Shown: positions 35,607 to 45,006, numbered from the stretch's first letter. The stretch is DNA of 64,000 nucleotides from RFSX01 sp964567435 (GCA_964567435.1 CAZMMQ010000008.1:26327-90326); one strand, 5' to 3'. Numbers and translations: made by a program. The notes: generated by a model from the letters alone, not told the origin.

Positions 35607-36368
35607 TTGTCCATCTATCTTTATCAGAAAAGATTCTAATAAGTCATTAAATTCTTTTGGCCTCTCCATCATAGGAGCATGGCCACATTTGTCTAAAACG
35701 GCTAGTTCAGAATTTGGAAGTAAACTATTAAACTTTTCTCCGACCCAAAGAGGCGTAATCGTATCATCTCTGCCCCAAACTAGGAGGACTGGTTTATTAA
35801 TACTAATTATCTTATCCTCGAGGTTATGTCTGATAGCTGATTTCGCAGCGATAACGACACGAAGTGCTTTATTCCTATCATTCACTATTTCAAATACCTC
35901 ATCCACTACTTCTTTTGTAGCTACTTTAGGATCATAAAAGGTACTTTGTGTTTTAGTCTTTATAAATTCATAATTTCCTCTTTTGGGAAAAGTAGATCCC
36001 ATAGAATTCTCAAACAATCCAGAACTGCCTGTAAGTGTAATAGACTTAACTTTATTTCCATTAGCTAGGGCATACATCTGAGCCAAATGTCCTCCTAGAG
36101 AATTTCCAACCAAGTGAAAATTATCAAAACCTTTATACATAACGAAATCGTGTATGTGTTTAACTAGAGCTTCAAGACTAAGCTCCTTTGTCGACATAGT
36201 CAGAATTGGTAATAAAGGCGTTACAACATTGTAATCTTCTTTAAAATATTCTTGGATACTTGCAAAATTGCCTGCTGCTCCAAATAGTCCATGTAGCAGG
36301 AGCAATACTTTTTCCCCGGGTTTAGTCTCGAGGTATTGAAATCCTTCTTCTTGTATAACTTCAGTCAC
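35604..36368 (-). CDS. Alpha/beta hydrolase
   Basis: The 254-residue cytoplasmic hydrolase has the nucleophile elbow VGNSLGGHLAQ (Ser near 93), the catalytic Asp in VWGRDDTITP (near 200) and His in KCGHAPM (near 228). The oxyanion region is LLLHGLFGAAGNF. It resembles the MhpC/BioH-like esterase family; the substrate is unknown. It lies 7 bp downstream of the heme A synthase gene on the same strand, so they may be cotranscribed. Confidence 0.88.
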   Translation of the reverse strand: MTEVIQEEGFQYLETKPGEKVLLLLHGLFGAAGNFASIQEYFKEDYNVVTPLLPILTMSTKELSLEALVKHIHDFVMYKGFDNFHLVGNSLGGHLAQMYALANGNKVKSITLTGSSGLFENSMGSTFPKRGNYEFIKTKTQSTFYDPKVATKEVVDEVFEIVNDRNKALRVVIAAKSAIRHNLEDKIISINKPVLLVWGRDDTITPLWVGEKFNSLLPNSELAVLDKCGHAPMMERPKEFNDLLESFLIKIDGQ

Positions 36369-36375
36369 TGTTTCT

Positions 36376-37431
36376 TTAACTAGGTGATTTTCTTGATTTG
36401 TAGATGTAAATATGGAATAAAGAAATACAAAGTAATAAAATAGCTACAGCTTGATGCAGTACTCCAAATGTTAAAGGAATAGCCTGCTTACTATAAACTA
36501 AGGTGAGTATACCTAAAATAACCTGAAGATTAAGACAAATAATTAAGGCAATAGCACCATAATAGAAGATTCGTCTCAGTGGATATCTGAAAATCTTTAT
36601 ACTCAAGTACATGCCAACTAGATATACTATATATCCCATGTTCCTGTGCAAAACATGGATGAGTGCCGGCATAAGTGTATCCTGATCATACTTTACAATA
36701 TACTCTACGTTCCACGACTCACTATCAAATAAAGTTTCTGGTATGATCTGACCACCTATATCTGGCCAAGTAGGATAGTATAGCGCAGCACGCATACCAC
36801 TTAGAACAGCACCAAAAAATACCTGAATAATAAGCAGGCCCATAAATGTCATGGCTAGCTTATATAGAACGCTATTATTAATACTTACTTTATGTAGATT
36901 TAATGAACGGTAGGTTCCCCAAATAAGAAAGGATAAGGTAGCCAAGGCAATACCAAGATGTAGAGATAATTTATAAGCATTAACCCAAGGTCTATCAACC
37001 AGGCCACTTGCCACCATAATCCATCCAAAGACAGCCGCCATCATAGCCCAAAATATAACAAACAATAATTGGCGTATCATCCATTTATCTATCCACTTTT
37101 TCCAAATAAAGAATATAAAAGGAAAAATGAATATAAGACCCATCAACCTAGCCCAAAGCCTATGGAAGTACTCCCAGAAATAGATAAACTTGAAATCAGA
37201 CAAAGACATCCCTTGATTGATCTTAAGATACTGCGGAGTCTCTTTGTATAAATCAAAGGCCTCTTCCCAAGATTCTTGACTTATTGGTGGCAAGGTACCA
37301 GTTACAATTTCCCACTTTGTAATTGACAAACCAGAACCAGTTATTCTAGTTACCCCACCTATGAATATCTGGAAGAATACAAAAATACATCCTGTAATCA
37401 ACCAAGCTCTAACTACCTTATTATAAATCAC
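36376..37431 (-). CDS. ctaA: Heme A synthase (COX15/CtaA)
   Basis: The 351-residue membrane protein has eight hydrophobic segments and the four heme-associated His motifs of COX15/CtaA: EYFHRLWARLMG, SLHLGIAL, VLHRNMGYIV and VLHQAVAIL. It opens with GGVTRITGSGLSITKWEIV, the signature of the family. It oxidises heme O to heme A for cytochrome c oxidase, implying aerobic respiration. No cox genes are adjacent. Confidence 0.95.
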   Translation of the reverse strand: MIYNKVVRAWLITGCIFVFFQIFIGGVTRITGSGLSITKWEIVTGTLPPISQESWEEAFDLYKETPQYLKINQGMSLSDFKFIYFWEYFHRLWARLMGLIFIFPFIFFIWKKWIDKWMIRQLLFVIFWAMMAAVFGWIMVASGLVDRPWVNAYKLSLHLGIALATLSFLIWGTYRSLNLHKVSINNSVLYKLAMTFMGLLIIQVFFGAVLSGMRAALYYPTWPDIGGQIIPETLFDSESWNVEYIVKYDQDTLMPALIHVLHRNMGYIVYLVGMYLSIKIFRYPLRRIFYYGAIALIICLNLQVILGILTLVYSKQAIPLTFGVLHQAVAILLLCISLFHIYIYKSRKSPS

Positions 37432-37920
37432 ACGATTTTTTTAATGCTATAAGGACGAAATGATTTTCTTTGTTCAGCCTATTCTGGTATTCATAACCAA
37501 AATAAACTATGTCAAAAATGGGATACGTTTTCCAGTTTCCACAATTCACACTCCCTTATAATCTTAATTTTTTCTTTTTAAAATAAACCTCTTACTATTA
37601 TTAGTCTTGTGAAGTCATGGAAAACTAATTCTACAAAAACATAAAAAAGAGAAAATGAGTTATATCTTATCAGTTACTAACAGATTTTATATAAATAAAA
37701 CTATTGTTTTCCTTACTATTTGATCGTTACAAACAATGTGTGGAGTATTATAAGAGTGTATAATTTTAGTTATGTATGATAACTAAAAAGAAGAAGAAGT
37801 AATAGAGAGAAAATATTTAAAAAACATATATATAAAATAAGTTAATATATAACTCTTTGATTTTAATTTCTGGACTAAAATAACATGTTAGTAATCATCC
37901 ATTAATAACATTATATAAAC
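37432..37920 (+). other. AT-rich gene-free region between ctaA and dtd
   Basis: This 489-bp stretch between divergent genes is strikingly rich in A and T, especially from 37600 on, with runs like TTATATAAATAAAAC and ATATATATAAAATAAG. A DnaA-box-like TTTCCACAA lies near 37538 and a partial reverse match near 37740. No gene or RNA was recognised. It may be only a divergent promoter region; an origin role is considered in the findings because of the parS sites 4 kb to the left. Confidence 0.35.
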
Positions 37921-38376
37921 ATGAGAGCTGTCATCCAAAGAACCATGAAACCAGGTGAAGTTGAAGTCGACAATAAGCTTACTGGTCAGATAGATAAGGG
38001 GTTAATTGTCTACATAGGGATAGAAAATACAGATACCAAAGAAGACATAGAATGGCTGGCTAGAAAGATATGTAACCTGCGAATATTCTCTGATGAAGAG
38101 GGAAAGATGAATCACTCTGTAGAAGATGTAAAAGGAGGTCTGCTTATCATAAGCCAGTTTACACTATATGCCAGCACTAAAAAAGGAAACCGACCATCAT
38201 ATTTAAGATCAGCAAAACCAGACTATGCGATACCTATATATGAGGCATTTTTGACACACCTCAAAGACGAATATAACTTACCAATAGGCTCTGGTATTTT
38301 TGGAGCGGATATGAAAGTAAAGTATATAAATGATGGTCCAGTTACAATTATAATAGATACAAAGAATAGAGAATGA
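37921..38376 (+). CDS. dtd: D-aminoacyl-tRNA deacylase
   Basis: The 151-residue enzyme hydrolyses D-amino acids from tRNA. Family motifs are MRAVIQR at the start, VYIGIENTDTKEDIEWLARKI, the catalytic region ISQFTLYASTKKGNRPS, and the GPVT motif in INDGPVTIIID at the end. The stop codon overlaps the next gene's start by 4 bp (ATGA), so translation is likely coupled. Confidence 0.95.
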   Translation: MRAVIQRTMKPGEVEVDNKLTGQIDKGLIVYIGIENTDTKEDIEWLARKICNLRIFSDEEGKMNHSVEDVKGGLLIISQFTLYASTKKGNRPSYLRSAKPDYAIPIYEAFLTHLKDEYNLPIGSGIFGADMKVKYINDGPVTIIIDTKNRE

Positions 38377-38708
38377 CCTTAAAGCAATTGCAGACACAGA
38401 CGGATAAGTGGATTAAAGAGTATGGTGTTAGATATTTTAATGAGCTGACTAATATGGCAGTATTAACAGAGGAAGTAGGGGAGCTAGCGAGATTGATGGC
38501 CCGGCAATATGGGGAACAATCTTTTAAGACACCTATAACTGAAGAGAAAATAAAAGAAGCTATTGCTGATGAATTATCTGATGTTATGTTTGTAGTTACT
38601 TGCCTGGCCAATCAGATGGGTATTGATTTAGAACAAGCGATGAATACCAATTTTAAAAAGAAAACAAAACGAGATGCTACAAGGCACAAAGACAATACTA
38701 AATTATAA
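38373..38708 (+). CDS. MazG-like nucleotide pyrophosphohydrolase
   Basis: The 111-residue protein is an all-helical NTP pyrophosphatase of the MazG-like type. Metal-binding residues appear as EEVGELARL (about 29-37) and DELSDVMFVV (about 69-78), the EExxE and ExxD motifs. It probably cleaves non-canonical or excess nucleoside triphosphates. Coupling to dtd by a 4-bp overlap is common in Bacteroidota and suggests joint quality control. Confidence 0.88.
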   Translation: MTLKQLQTQTDKWIKEYGVRYFNELTNMAVLTEEVGELARLMARQYGEQSFKTPITEEKIKEAIADELSDVMFVVTCLANQMGIDLEQAMNTNFKKKTKRDATRHKDNTKL

Positions 38709-38739
38709 ATTGTCAGCTTTACTGTAGCTTGCACACTGA

Positions 38740-39963
38740 ATGGAGAGGAATTTAGACATACTAGAAAAATTAGAGAAGGAGCTCAATCTAAAGGAGTTGC
38801 AAATCAAAAGTCTATTGACGATTACGCAGGCTATAAATGATAATGTAGCTGCGGATGGTCTCTTTAATATGTATCGGTCTTTTCTAAGTTGGGAGATGGG
38901 TATCAAAAAGATGATACTGTTTGTGGTAGGAGATGAGGCATGGACAGCTGCATGTAAAATTAATGTGGAAGATCACATAGAAGAGGATTTGGTAGAATCG
39001 ATACTTCAATATAAAAGGCTGTATACAATTAAAGAAACAGATGAGCCTTTATTAAGGTTGTTTGATATAATAATCCCCGTCTTTCATAAGCAATCTCCAA
39101 TCGCATATGCCTTAATTGGAGGTATAAGAGATAAAGAAGATATCTATAATAAGATTCAGTTTATAACAACGATTACCAACATAATTGCCGTAGCCATAGA
39201 AAATAAACGGCTATTCAGAAAACAAATAAAACAGGAGCGACTCAACAAAGAAATGGAACTGGCCAAAAAGTTTCAGCAAATGCTCATACCAGATCATATT
39301 CCTCCAAGTAATTTCTATGATGTAGATATATTTTACCGACCACATTCCAATGTGGGGGGTGATTATGTAGACTTCATCCATTTTACTGAGAATCGCTTTG
39401 CAGTGGTTATCGCTGATATATCAGGTAAAGGGGTAGCAGCAGCCTTATTGATGTCTAACTTTCAAGCGATGCTGCACAGTCTTATTTTCCAATACAGAGA
39501 CTTGGAGACTTTTGTAATGGCCTTGAATCAAGCAGTATACAGGATTACTCAGAGTGACAAGTTTATTACCTTCTTTATAGCAGAGATAGATACAGCTTCT
39601 AGAGAGATGCGCTATATCAATGCAGGGCACTTTCCACCCATTCTCTCTAACAATGGTGAAATCATGACGCTTTCTACGGGAAGCACAGTGATAGGAGCAT
39701 TCGATAAACTGCCATTTATACAAGAAGATAAAGTCAAACTCAAAACTGATGCTCTCTTATTATGTTTCACAGATGGACTGGTGGATATTCGTGATAATAA
39801 TGGTGATTACTTTGAAGAAACTAAAGTCCAAGAATTTGTATTAAAACATAAGACAAAGAAACCTAAAGAATTCAATGGAGCTCTAATAGAAGCTTTAGAT
39901 GACTTTCGAGCGCAGCAAGACTATGTAGACGACATCGCTATACTTACTACCAAAATATACTAA
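38740..39963 (+). CDS. PP2C-type (SpoIIE/RsbU) serine/threonine phosphatase
   Basis: The 407-residue protein has a GAF-like N-terminal part (about 20-155), a short coiled-coil linker (about 155-180), and a PPM/SpoIIE phosphatase domain (about 200-405). Metal-binding motifs are GGDYVDF and VIADISGKGVAAALLMS; the closing motif YVDDIAILTTKIY contains the DD pair. Relatives control partner-switching (anti-sigma factor antagonist) systems, but no such partner genes lie here. It is cytoplasmic by sequence. The TM2 gene follows 14 bp later. Confidence 0.88.
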   Translation: MERNLDILEKLEKELNLKELQIKSLLTITQAINDNVAADGLFNMYRSFLSWEMGIKKMILFVVGDEAWTAACKINVEDHIEEDLVESILQYKRLYTIKETDEPLLRLFDIIIPVFHKQSPIAYALIGGIRDKEDIYNKIQFITTITNIIAVAIENKRLFRKQIKQERLNKEMELAKKFQQMLIPDHIPPSNFYDVDIFYRPHSNVGGDYVDFIHFTENRFAVVIADISGKGVAAALLMSNFQAMLHSLIFQYRDLETFVMALNQAVYRITQSDKFITFFIAEIDTASREMRYINAGHFPPILSNNGEIMTLSTGSTVIGAFDKLPFIQEDKVKLKTDALLLCFTDGLVDIRDNNGDYFEETKVQEFVLKHKTKKPKEFNGALIEALDDFRAQQDYVDDIAILTTKIY

Positions 39964-39977
39964 CAGAAGGAAAAGCA

Positions 39978-40769
39978 ATGAAATCAAAATCAACAGCAGC
40001 CGTTTTGGCTTTGATAGGTGGCATATTTGGTCTACACAAATTTTATCTTGGAAAACAAGGAGCTGGTGTTTTATATGCCTTGTTGACTGTCTTTTCTTCA
40101 ACAAGTTTTGCCTATCCGATCTCTACTATATTAGGTGTTATAGATGCTATTGTCCTATTCACTATGTCCGAGGAAAAATTCAATGCGAAATATAATAAAC
40201 ATACTCAACAAAATCCACTTAGACAAAGAAGACAAGGGAGCAGTAGATCTGATACTAAAAAGGATATCAGACGAGAGAGAAAAAGATATCAATACAACGA
40301 AAAGATAGCAAACAAACAAAGAGATAACCCCTTCAGACGGAGCGCTGATCAAAAGTACAAGGAATATGATTTCGAAGGCGCATTACAAGATTATGCGAAA
40401 GCTTCAGAAATCACTCCCGCAGATAATGAGATGCATTTCAATATGGCCAACATATACTCTATGATGGAGAATACAGACAAAAGTCTTTTTCACTTGGAGC
40501 AAGCCATAGAAATGGGATTTATGGATAAAGAAAGAATCAAATCTGCTGACGGGTTGGCCTATCTTAGGATCCAACCAGAATATGATGCTTTTATAGATAA
40601 TGGATACAAAATAACCAAAGGAGGAAAGCAAATAGCGCCACCAAAAGGTGACCTATTGCAGGATGATGTACTACTGGCCCAACTTAAAAAGCTAAAAGAA
40701 CTAAGAAGCAAGGGCATGCTATCAGAAAAGGAGTTCACATACGAAAAAGAAAAGTTACTAAGACGTTAA
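39978..40769 (+). CDS. TM2 domain protein with TPR and SHOCT segments
   Basis: The 263-residue protein joins three modules: a TM2 domain at the N-terminus (about 1-60, two helices with GGIFGLHKFYLGKQGAGVLY), a basic linker, a tetratricopeptide pair (about 115-175; YDFEGALQDYAKASEITPADN), and a C-terminal SHOCT-like helix (about 232-262; LLAQLKKLKELRSKGMLSEK). TM2 proteins are small membrane proteins of unclear role; SHOCT motifs bind partners. It probably scaffolds something at the membrane. It follows the phosphatase gene by 14 bp. Confidence 0.8.
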   Translation: MKSKSTAAVLALIGGIFGLHKFYLGKQGAGVLYALLTVFSSTSFAYPISTILGVIDAIVLFTMSEEKFNAKYNKHTQQNPLRQRRQGSSRSDTKKDIRRERKRYQYNEKIANKQRDNPFRRSADQKYKEYDFEGALQDYAKASEITPADNEMHFNMANIYSMMENTDKSLFHLEQAIEMGFMDKERIKSADGLAYLRIQPEYDAFIDNGYKITKGGKQIAPPKGDLLQDDVLLAQLKKLKELRSKGMLSEKEFTYEKEKLLRR

Positions 40770-40827
40770 CTAAGAGCTATATGCTCATACATTACATATC
40801 CAACAGAATTTTGATGTCAAAACAAAC

Positions 40828-40835
40828 TATTTTTG
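40828..40835 (+). promoter_or_regulatory. Bacteroidota -7 element (TATTTTTG) upstream of CBS gene
   Basis: TATTTTTG fits TAnnTTTG. A start of transcription near 40842 would give about 22 bases before the TTG start at 40864. A TTG 14 bases upstream is too near to be a normal -33 element. Confidence 0.4.
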
Positions 40836-40863
40836 CCCCAGAAGCGTACCTAAAATAGACATT

Positions 40864-41523
40864 TTGATAGCTAAGGAAATCATATCTACAGATATATTAC
40901 CCTTGAGACCAGACGACAACTGTGCTCAAGCAGTCACGATGATGAGTGTGTACCGGGTAAGTAATCTACCAGTCGTTGTGGAGAACAAATTACTGGGTGT
41001 GCTTACTGAAGAAGATGTATCGAGTCAGGATTCAGATAAACTTATCAGTGATTTCACCTTAGCGCAATCTCACATTTTCGTTTCTGACCAGGAGCATATA
41101 TTCGATATTCTGGCTAAGTTGACTATGAATAAGCTATCTGTCATTCCTGTCCTAGATAAAGATGAGAAATATGTAGGCATGATTACTCAGGAAAGCCTAT
41201 TGAATTACTACGCTAGCACTTATGCTTTTAAGGAGCCAGGAAGCATACTGGTCATCAAAACCACAAAAGCGGATTATTCATTATCGGAAATGACAAGAGT
41301 CATCGAAATGGAAGGCGCTTTAGTGTTATCAAGTTTTGTCACCTCGAGTTATGATTCATCCAATCTGCTAGTAACCCTAAAGCTCAACCAGATGGAGATA
41401 GGAAAAATAGTCACAGCTCTTGAGCGCTATGACTATGATATACATGCTGCATTTACAGAAGACAGTTATCAATCAGACTTAAAATCCAGGTACGATCTTC
41501 TAATGAGATATCTAAATGTATAG
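40864..41523 (+). CDS. CBS-domain protein
   Basis: The 219-residue protein has two CBS motifs (about 1-55 and 70-125; PDDNCAQAVTMMSVYRVSNLPVV and LTMNKLSVIPVLDKDEKYVGMI), followed by an ACT-like C-terminal part (about 130-190). CBS pairs bind adenosyl ligands. A CBS protein next to NAD kinase is a common Bacteroidota arrangement. The frame has no ATG near the start; TTG at 40864 gives MIAKEIIST, a normal family beginning. Its end overlaps the BamA-like gene by 8 bp. Confidence 0.82.
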   Translation: MIAKEIISTDILPLRPDDNCAQAVTMMSVYRVSNLPVVVENKLLGVLTEEDVSSQDSDKLISDFTLAQSHIFVSDQEHIFDILAKLTMNKLSVIPVLDKDEKYVGMITQESLLNYYASTYAFKEPGSILVIKTTKADYSLSEMTRVIEMEGALVLSSFVTSSYDSSNLLVTLKLNQMEIGKIVTALERYDYDIHAAFTEDSYQSDLKSRYDLLMRYLNV

Positions 41524-42925
41524 TATTAAATACGCCTACGTTTTAGTCATATCTATTCTTTCCCTCACAACCATAGGTGCACAAGATGGTATTATAACGG
41601 TCAAGGATGTTATAATTACTGGAAATATTAAGACTAAAGAGAAAATAATTCTTAGGGAAATCAATTTTGAGGAAGGAACAGAGATAAAACTCGAGGAACT
41701 TGAAGACTTACTCTCTCTGAATAGATTTCAAATTCTTAGTACGGGTCTTTTTAATGAAGTCGTTTTAAACTTAAGAAACTATAACACCTCTAGCCAAACA
41801 GCAGACATTGAAGTATCTGTAGAAGAAAATTGGTATTTATTTCCACTACCAATATTCGAATTAGCAGACAGGAATTTTAGTGTATGGTGGGAAGAACAAG
41901 GACGAAGCCTAAGTAGAGTAAACTATGGATTCAGAATAGGTCACCAAAACTTCTCCGGCAACAGAGATCCACTGAAAGTAAAAATACACTTTGGCTATAC
42001 CCGCAAATACGAATTGGAGTATGATTATCCTTACTTGGCCTGGGACAATACATTGGGGATAGGAGGAAGTGTCTTTTATTCGGAAAACAGAGAGATTGCA
42101 TTCCAGACGATCGGTAACAAGACTCAATTTAGAATGTTGGAAGACGAGAGACGACTGTTGTCAAGATTTCGAATAGGGCCACAACTGAAGTATAGACCTG
42201 ACATTTATAGCAATCACTCCCTTGTATTACAATATCATCACAATACAATAGATCCCTTTGTTTCTACAGAACTCAACCCTAATTACTTTCTCGATGGGCA
42301 GACAAGGTTGAGGTTTTTCATATTAGACTATAGTTTCAACTATGATAGAAGAATCTTTTCGGTCTATCCACGTGGAGGGCATTTAATTTTTGCCAAAATT
42401 AAAAAGGAAGGATTAGGTCTTTTTAATACTTATAACAACCTAAGCCTTGAGGCAGGGTTTGAAGTCCATAAGTCTATTAAGGATCGCATCATCTTTGGTA
42501 CAAGAACACTGGGAAAAACAAATCTGGATAGAAGCGTAGTGTCCTTTGCCAATAACACAGGATTAGGATGGGGAACAGATATAGTGAGTGGATACGAACT
42601 CTATGTGTTGGATGGGACGGACTATGTCATCTCTCAGAATGATGCAAAATGGAAATTCTATGATCGTAATCACAATACGGTAAGTTGGTTACCTGAGCAA
42701 TTAAGGAAAATGAATGTCACCATATTTTTGAGGGTCAACTTTGATTTCGCTTATGTCAATGAACGAACCTACTCAGATACAAATTTTCTTAATAATCGAT
42801 GGATATATGGTGGAGGCCCAGCTATAGACCTGATCCTATTCAATAATTATCTTTTCCGCTTTGAGTACAGCTTTAATGATATAGGAGAGCAAGGACTCTT
42901 CTTTCATAATACTTTTGCCTTCTAG
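41516..42925 (+). CDS. BamA/TamA-like outer-membrane protein with one POTRA domain
   Basis: The 469-residue protein has a signal peptide (YAYVLVISILSLTTIGAQ), one POTRA domain (about 25-105; ITVKDVIITGNIKTKEKIILREINF), and a beta-barrel of about 16 strands (about 120-469; for example LKVKIHFGYTRKYELEYDYP). It ends with LFFHNTFAF, an aromatic terminal residue that fits Omp85 barrels. It is too short to be the main BamA (usually 5 POTRA), so an accessory Omp85 transporter is likely. It lies between the CBS and NAD kinase genes. Confidence 0.82.
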   Translation: MYSIKYAYVLVISILSLTTIGAQDGIITVKDVIITGNIKTKEKIILREINFEEGTEIKLEELEDLLSLNRFQILSTGLFNEVVLNLRNYNTSSQTADIEVSVEENWYLFPLPIFELADRNFSVWWEEQGRSLSRVNYGFRIGHQNFSGNRDPLKVKIHFGYTRKYELEYDYPYLAWDNTLGIGGSVFYSENREIAFQTIGNKTQFRMLEDERRLLSRFRIGPQLKYRPDIYSNHSLVLQYHHNTIDPFVSTELNPNYFLDGQTRLRFFILDYSFNYDRRIFSVYPRGGHLIFAKIKKEGLGLFNTYNNLSLEAGFEVHKSIKDRIIFGTRTLGKTNLDRSVVSFANNTGLGWGTDIVSGYELYVLDGTDYVISQNDAKWKFYDRNHNTVSWLPEQLRKMNVTIFLRVNFDFAYVNERTYSDTNFLNNRWIYGGGPAIDLILFNNYLFRFEYSFNDIGEQGLFFHNTFAF

Positions 42926-42993
42926 AATTAGCATTCCCTCATGACTTCTTTATTTTTACCTTGATATAGGGTAATGTAACTTTACAAGCTAGG

Positions 42994-43863
42994 ATGAAGG
43001 CATTTGTATACGGACAGAAATGGAAAGAAAAGGATGATAAGTATATCAGACTCTTGTTGGCTAAGTTGGACAAAGAAGGGGTGATATACAAATTATCAAG
43101 GCAGATTGCCGAAGAAGCTCCAGATGATATAAGGAGTGAAGTACTAGAGGACCACTTATCACTCAAGGAATTCCAACCTGATTTAATTATAGCATTAGGG
43201 GGTGATGGGACTATACTAGCTGCAGTAACACAAATACAAGGACTAGAGACACCTATATTAGGAATAAATCTTGGGCGCCTTGGATTTTTAGCAAGTATAG
43301 AACAGCAAAGGATAGAGCACGCTGTGGACCTATATCTGAAAGGGCGGTATCGCATCAGTGAGCGACTCATGCTTAGCCTTGACTCAGATCCCTCTACATT
43401 CGGAGATCAAAACTATGGGCTCAATGATTTCACCATACTTAAAAGAGATAATTCATCAATGATCGTATTACATACTTATGTAGATGGATTATTTCTCAAT
43501 TCTTATTGGGCAGATGGATTGATTGTCTCTACACCTACGGGATCTACGGGATATAACCTAAGTTGTGGTGGTCCAATCATATTCCCTACTGCTGACAATT
43601 TTATACTAACCCCCGTTGCACCACACAATCTCAATGTAAGACCGATAGTTTTGTCCAGTGACCACGAATTGACCTTCAAGATAGAAGGGAGATCTGAGAA
43701 TTACTTATGCACGATGGATAGCCGTAATGAGGTGATTACGTCTGATTACGAGTTGACGATTAGTAAGAATAGGTTTAAGACCAAACTCATCGAGTTAGAA
43801 GAAGATAACTTTATGATGACAATCCGCAATAAGCTTAACTGGGGACTAGATAAGAGAAATTAG
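42994..43863 (+). CDS. nadK: NAD kinase
   Basis: The 289-residue enzyme phosphorylates NAD to NADP. Visible motifs are GGDGT in ALGGDGTILAAV, INLGRLGFLAS, the NAD-binding STPTGSTGYNLSCGGPI, and the C-terminal MDSRNEV. Length is normal. In many Bacteroidota uppS and bamA follow nadK; they are not in this window. Confidence 0.95.
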   Translation: MKAFVYGQKWKEKDDKYIRLLLAKLDKEGVIYKLSRQIAEEAPDDIRSEVLEDHLSLKEFQPDLIIALGGDGTILAAVTQIQGLETPILGINLGRLGFLASIEQQRIEHAVDLYLKGRYRISERLMLSLDSDPSTFGDQNYGLNDFTILKRDNSSMIVLHTYVDGLFLNSYWADGLIVSTPTGSTGYNLSCGGPIIFPTADNFILTPVAPHNLNVRPIVLSSDHELTFKIEGRSENYLCTMDSRNEVITSDYELTISKNRFKTKLIELEEDNFMMTIRNKLNWGLDKRN

Positions 43864-43874
43864 TAGTCGCCGCT

Positions 43875-44042
43875 CTACTTACCTTGGGCAATTAGTGCCT
43901 CAATTTCTTTCATAACGCTATCTGCCTCCATTGTTTTTTGATCTGCCGCTTGGCGATCTGTTTTTGAGAGGTCAAATGCTTCCTTCATGAGCTGCTCATA
44001 CTTCTTCTGAAGCTTCTCTTTTGGTGATTTTTTCCAAAACAT
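43875..44042 (-). CDS. Lacal_2735 family small protein
   Basis: The 55-residue protein (MFWKKSPKEKLQKKYEQLMK... ending IEALIAQGK) is too short to be picked up by ordinary ORF limits. Its opening W/FKKSPxEKLQKKYExLMKEAF, a helical charged body and size match the small Lacal_2735 family of Bacteroidota, of unknown function. It ends 12 bp from the nadK stop and runs in the opposite direction. The peptide reads well as a coding sequence with no internal stop. Confidence 0.75.
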   Translation of the reverse strand: MFWKKSPKEKLQKKYEQLMKEAFDLSKTDRQAADQKTMEADSVMKEIEALIAQGK

Positions 44043-44314
44043 ATATTAAAGTTTACGGGCTGATATGACAGCTTAGGTTGGTTCAAATTTCTTATTATCA
44101 CTAACAACAACATTTATAATATCAAAATAACAGAAAGAAAAGTCCTTTTGTTTGTCGGCAGAGGCAACCAATTTAGCTAATTATGAATACCCAATAGTGA
44201 GAGATTGGTTGTCAAATGACAAAATAGCTAGTCGCTCTTGACCTTAACAGTTTTTATTATAATGGATATTGCAGTAAGATTTATATTTGTTAGTGACAGA
44301 AGTAAGCTATTTCA
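44043..44314 (+). promoter_or_regulatory. Intergenic region with -7 element at 44282-44289
   Basis: About 270 bp between two divergent genes. TATATTTG at 44282-44289 fits TAnnTTTG and would start transcription near 44296, 19 bases before the next gene. Nothing else was recognised. Confidence 0.4.
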
Positions 44315-44962
44315 ATGAGTTTTGCTAATGACATAGAGGAGATAGTCTATCTCGAATATCAGAGCATAGATGTGAAGGCATATCAGTCCAAGATTCGATT
44401 CTTTGAGACTAATAAGAAAGCCATTGGCATGTTGCCTAACGACATGAATCTCGAGATTAATCTCGAGTATGTTGTCGCTTTGTTTGAAGTAGGGGAGTAT
44501 TATACATTCTTACAACTTGTAGACGACCTATTGGTGGTCGTCATTGAGGATAATGTGTACAGCCTCGATGGTGATGATATCTATCAGGAATTACTTTACC
44601 GTAAAGGAGCAGCATTGTATAACATACTCGATTATTATAAGGCAGAATATATCCTTGCAGAGTTGTGCCGAATAGACAAGGAAAGTGAACTCTATCACAA
44701 GACCTTCATCAAGAATAAGATTGACTCGATACGTAGTAAAAGCCAAAAGAGTAGAGCGATCATTATTGCTATGCTACTTGTTACCGGTGTCATTATAGGT
44801 ATCGAACTGCTAATTATAAGGCCATTTTTCTCAGAATTTACACAGATTACAGAATTACTTAGAGTAGGCTTATTTGCTGGAGCACTTATGGGTATATTTA
44901 CTCAGGAATTGCGAATTAGATATATCGCAAGTCGTGCTTATAAGAAATTATTCAAGGCCTAA
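44315..44962 (+). CDS. Hypothetical membrane protein with two C-terminal helices
   Basis: The 215-residue protein has a helical N-terminal region (about 1-145) with TPR-like alternation (LLYRKGAALYNILDYYKAEYIL) and two membrane segments (about 149-168 and 181-200), ending with a short basic tail. I do not recognise a named family. It has a good promoter match upstream. The protein would sit in the inner membrane with a large soluble domain, perhaps holding a partner. Confidence 0.55.
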   Translation: MSFANDIEEIVYLEYQSIDVKAYQSKIRFFETNKKAIGMLPNDMNLEINLEYVVALFEVGEYYTFLQLVDDLLVVVIEDNVYSLDGDDIYQELLYRKGAALYNILDYYKAEYILAELCRIDKESELYHKTFIKNKIDSIRSKSQKSRAIIIAMLLVTGVIIGIELLIIRPFFSEFTQITELLRVGLFAGALMGIFTQELRIRYIASRAYKKLFKA

Positions 44963-45006
44963 CCACTCTAACTGTGCCATATTCAGGAAGAAGAAGATAT
45001 AAAAGT

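Noticed and set aside
42367..42376. TCCACGTGGA inside the BamA-like gene
   Set aside because: Shares only the central ten bases of the parS palindrome; the outer bases differ, so it is not counted as a fourth site.
42939..43370. 143-codon open frame opposite nadK
   Set aside because: Lies wholly antisense to a firmly identified gene and has the skewed composition of a shadow frame.
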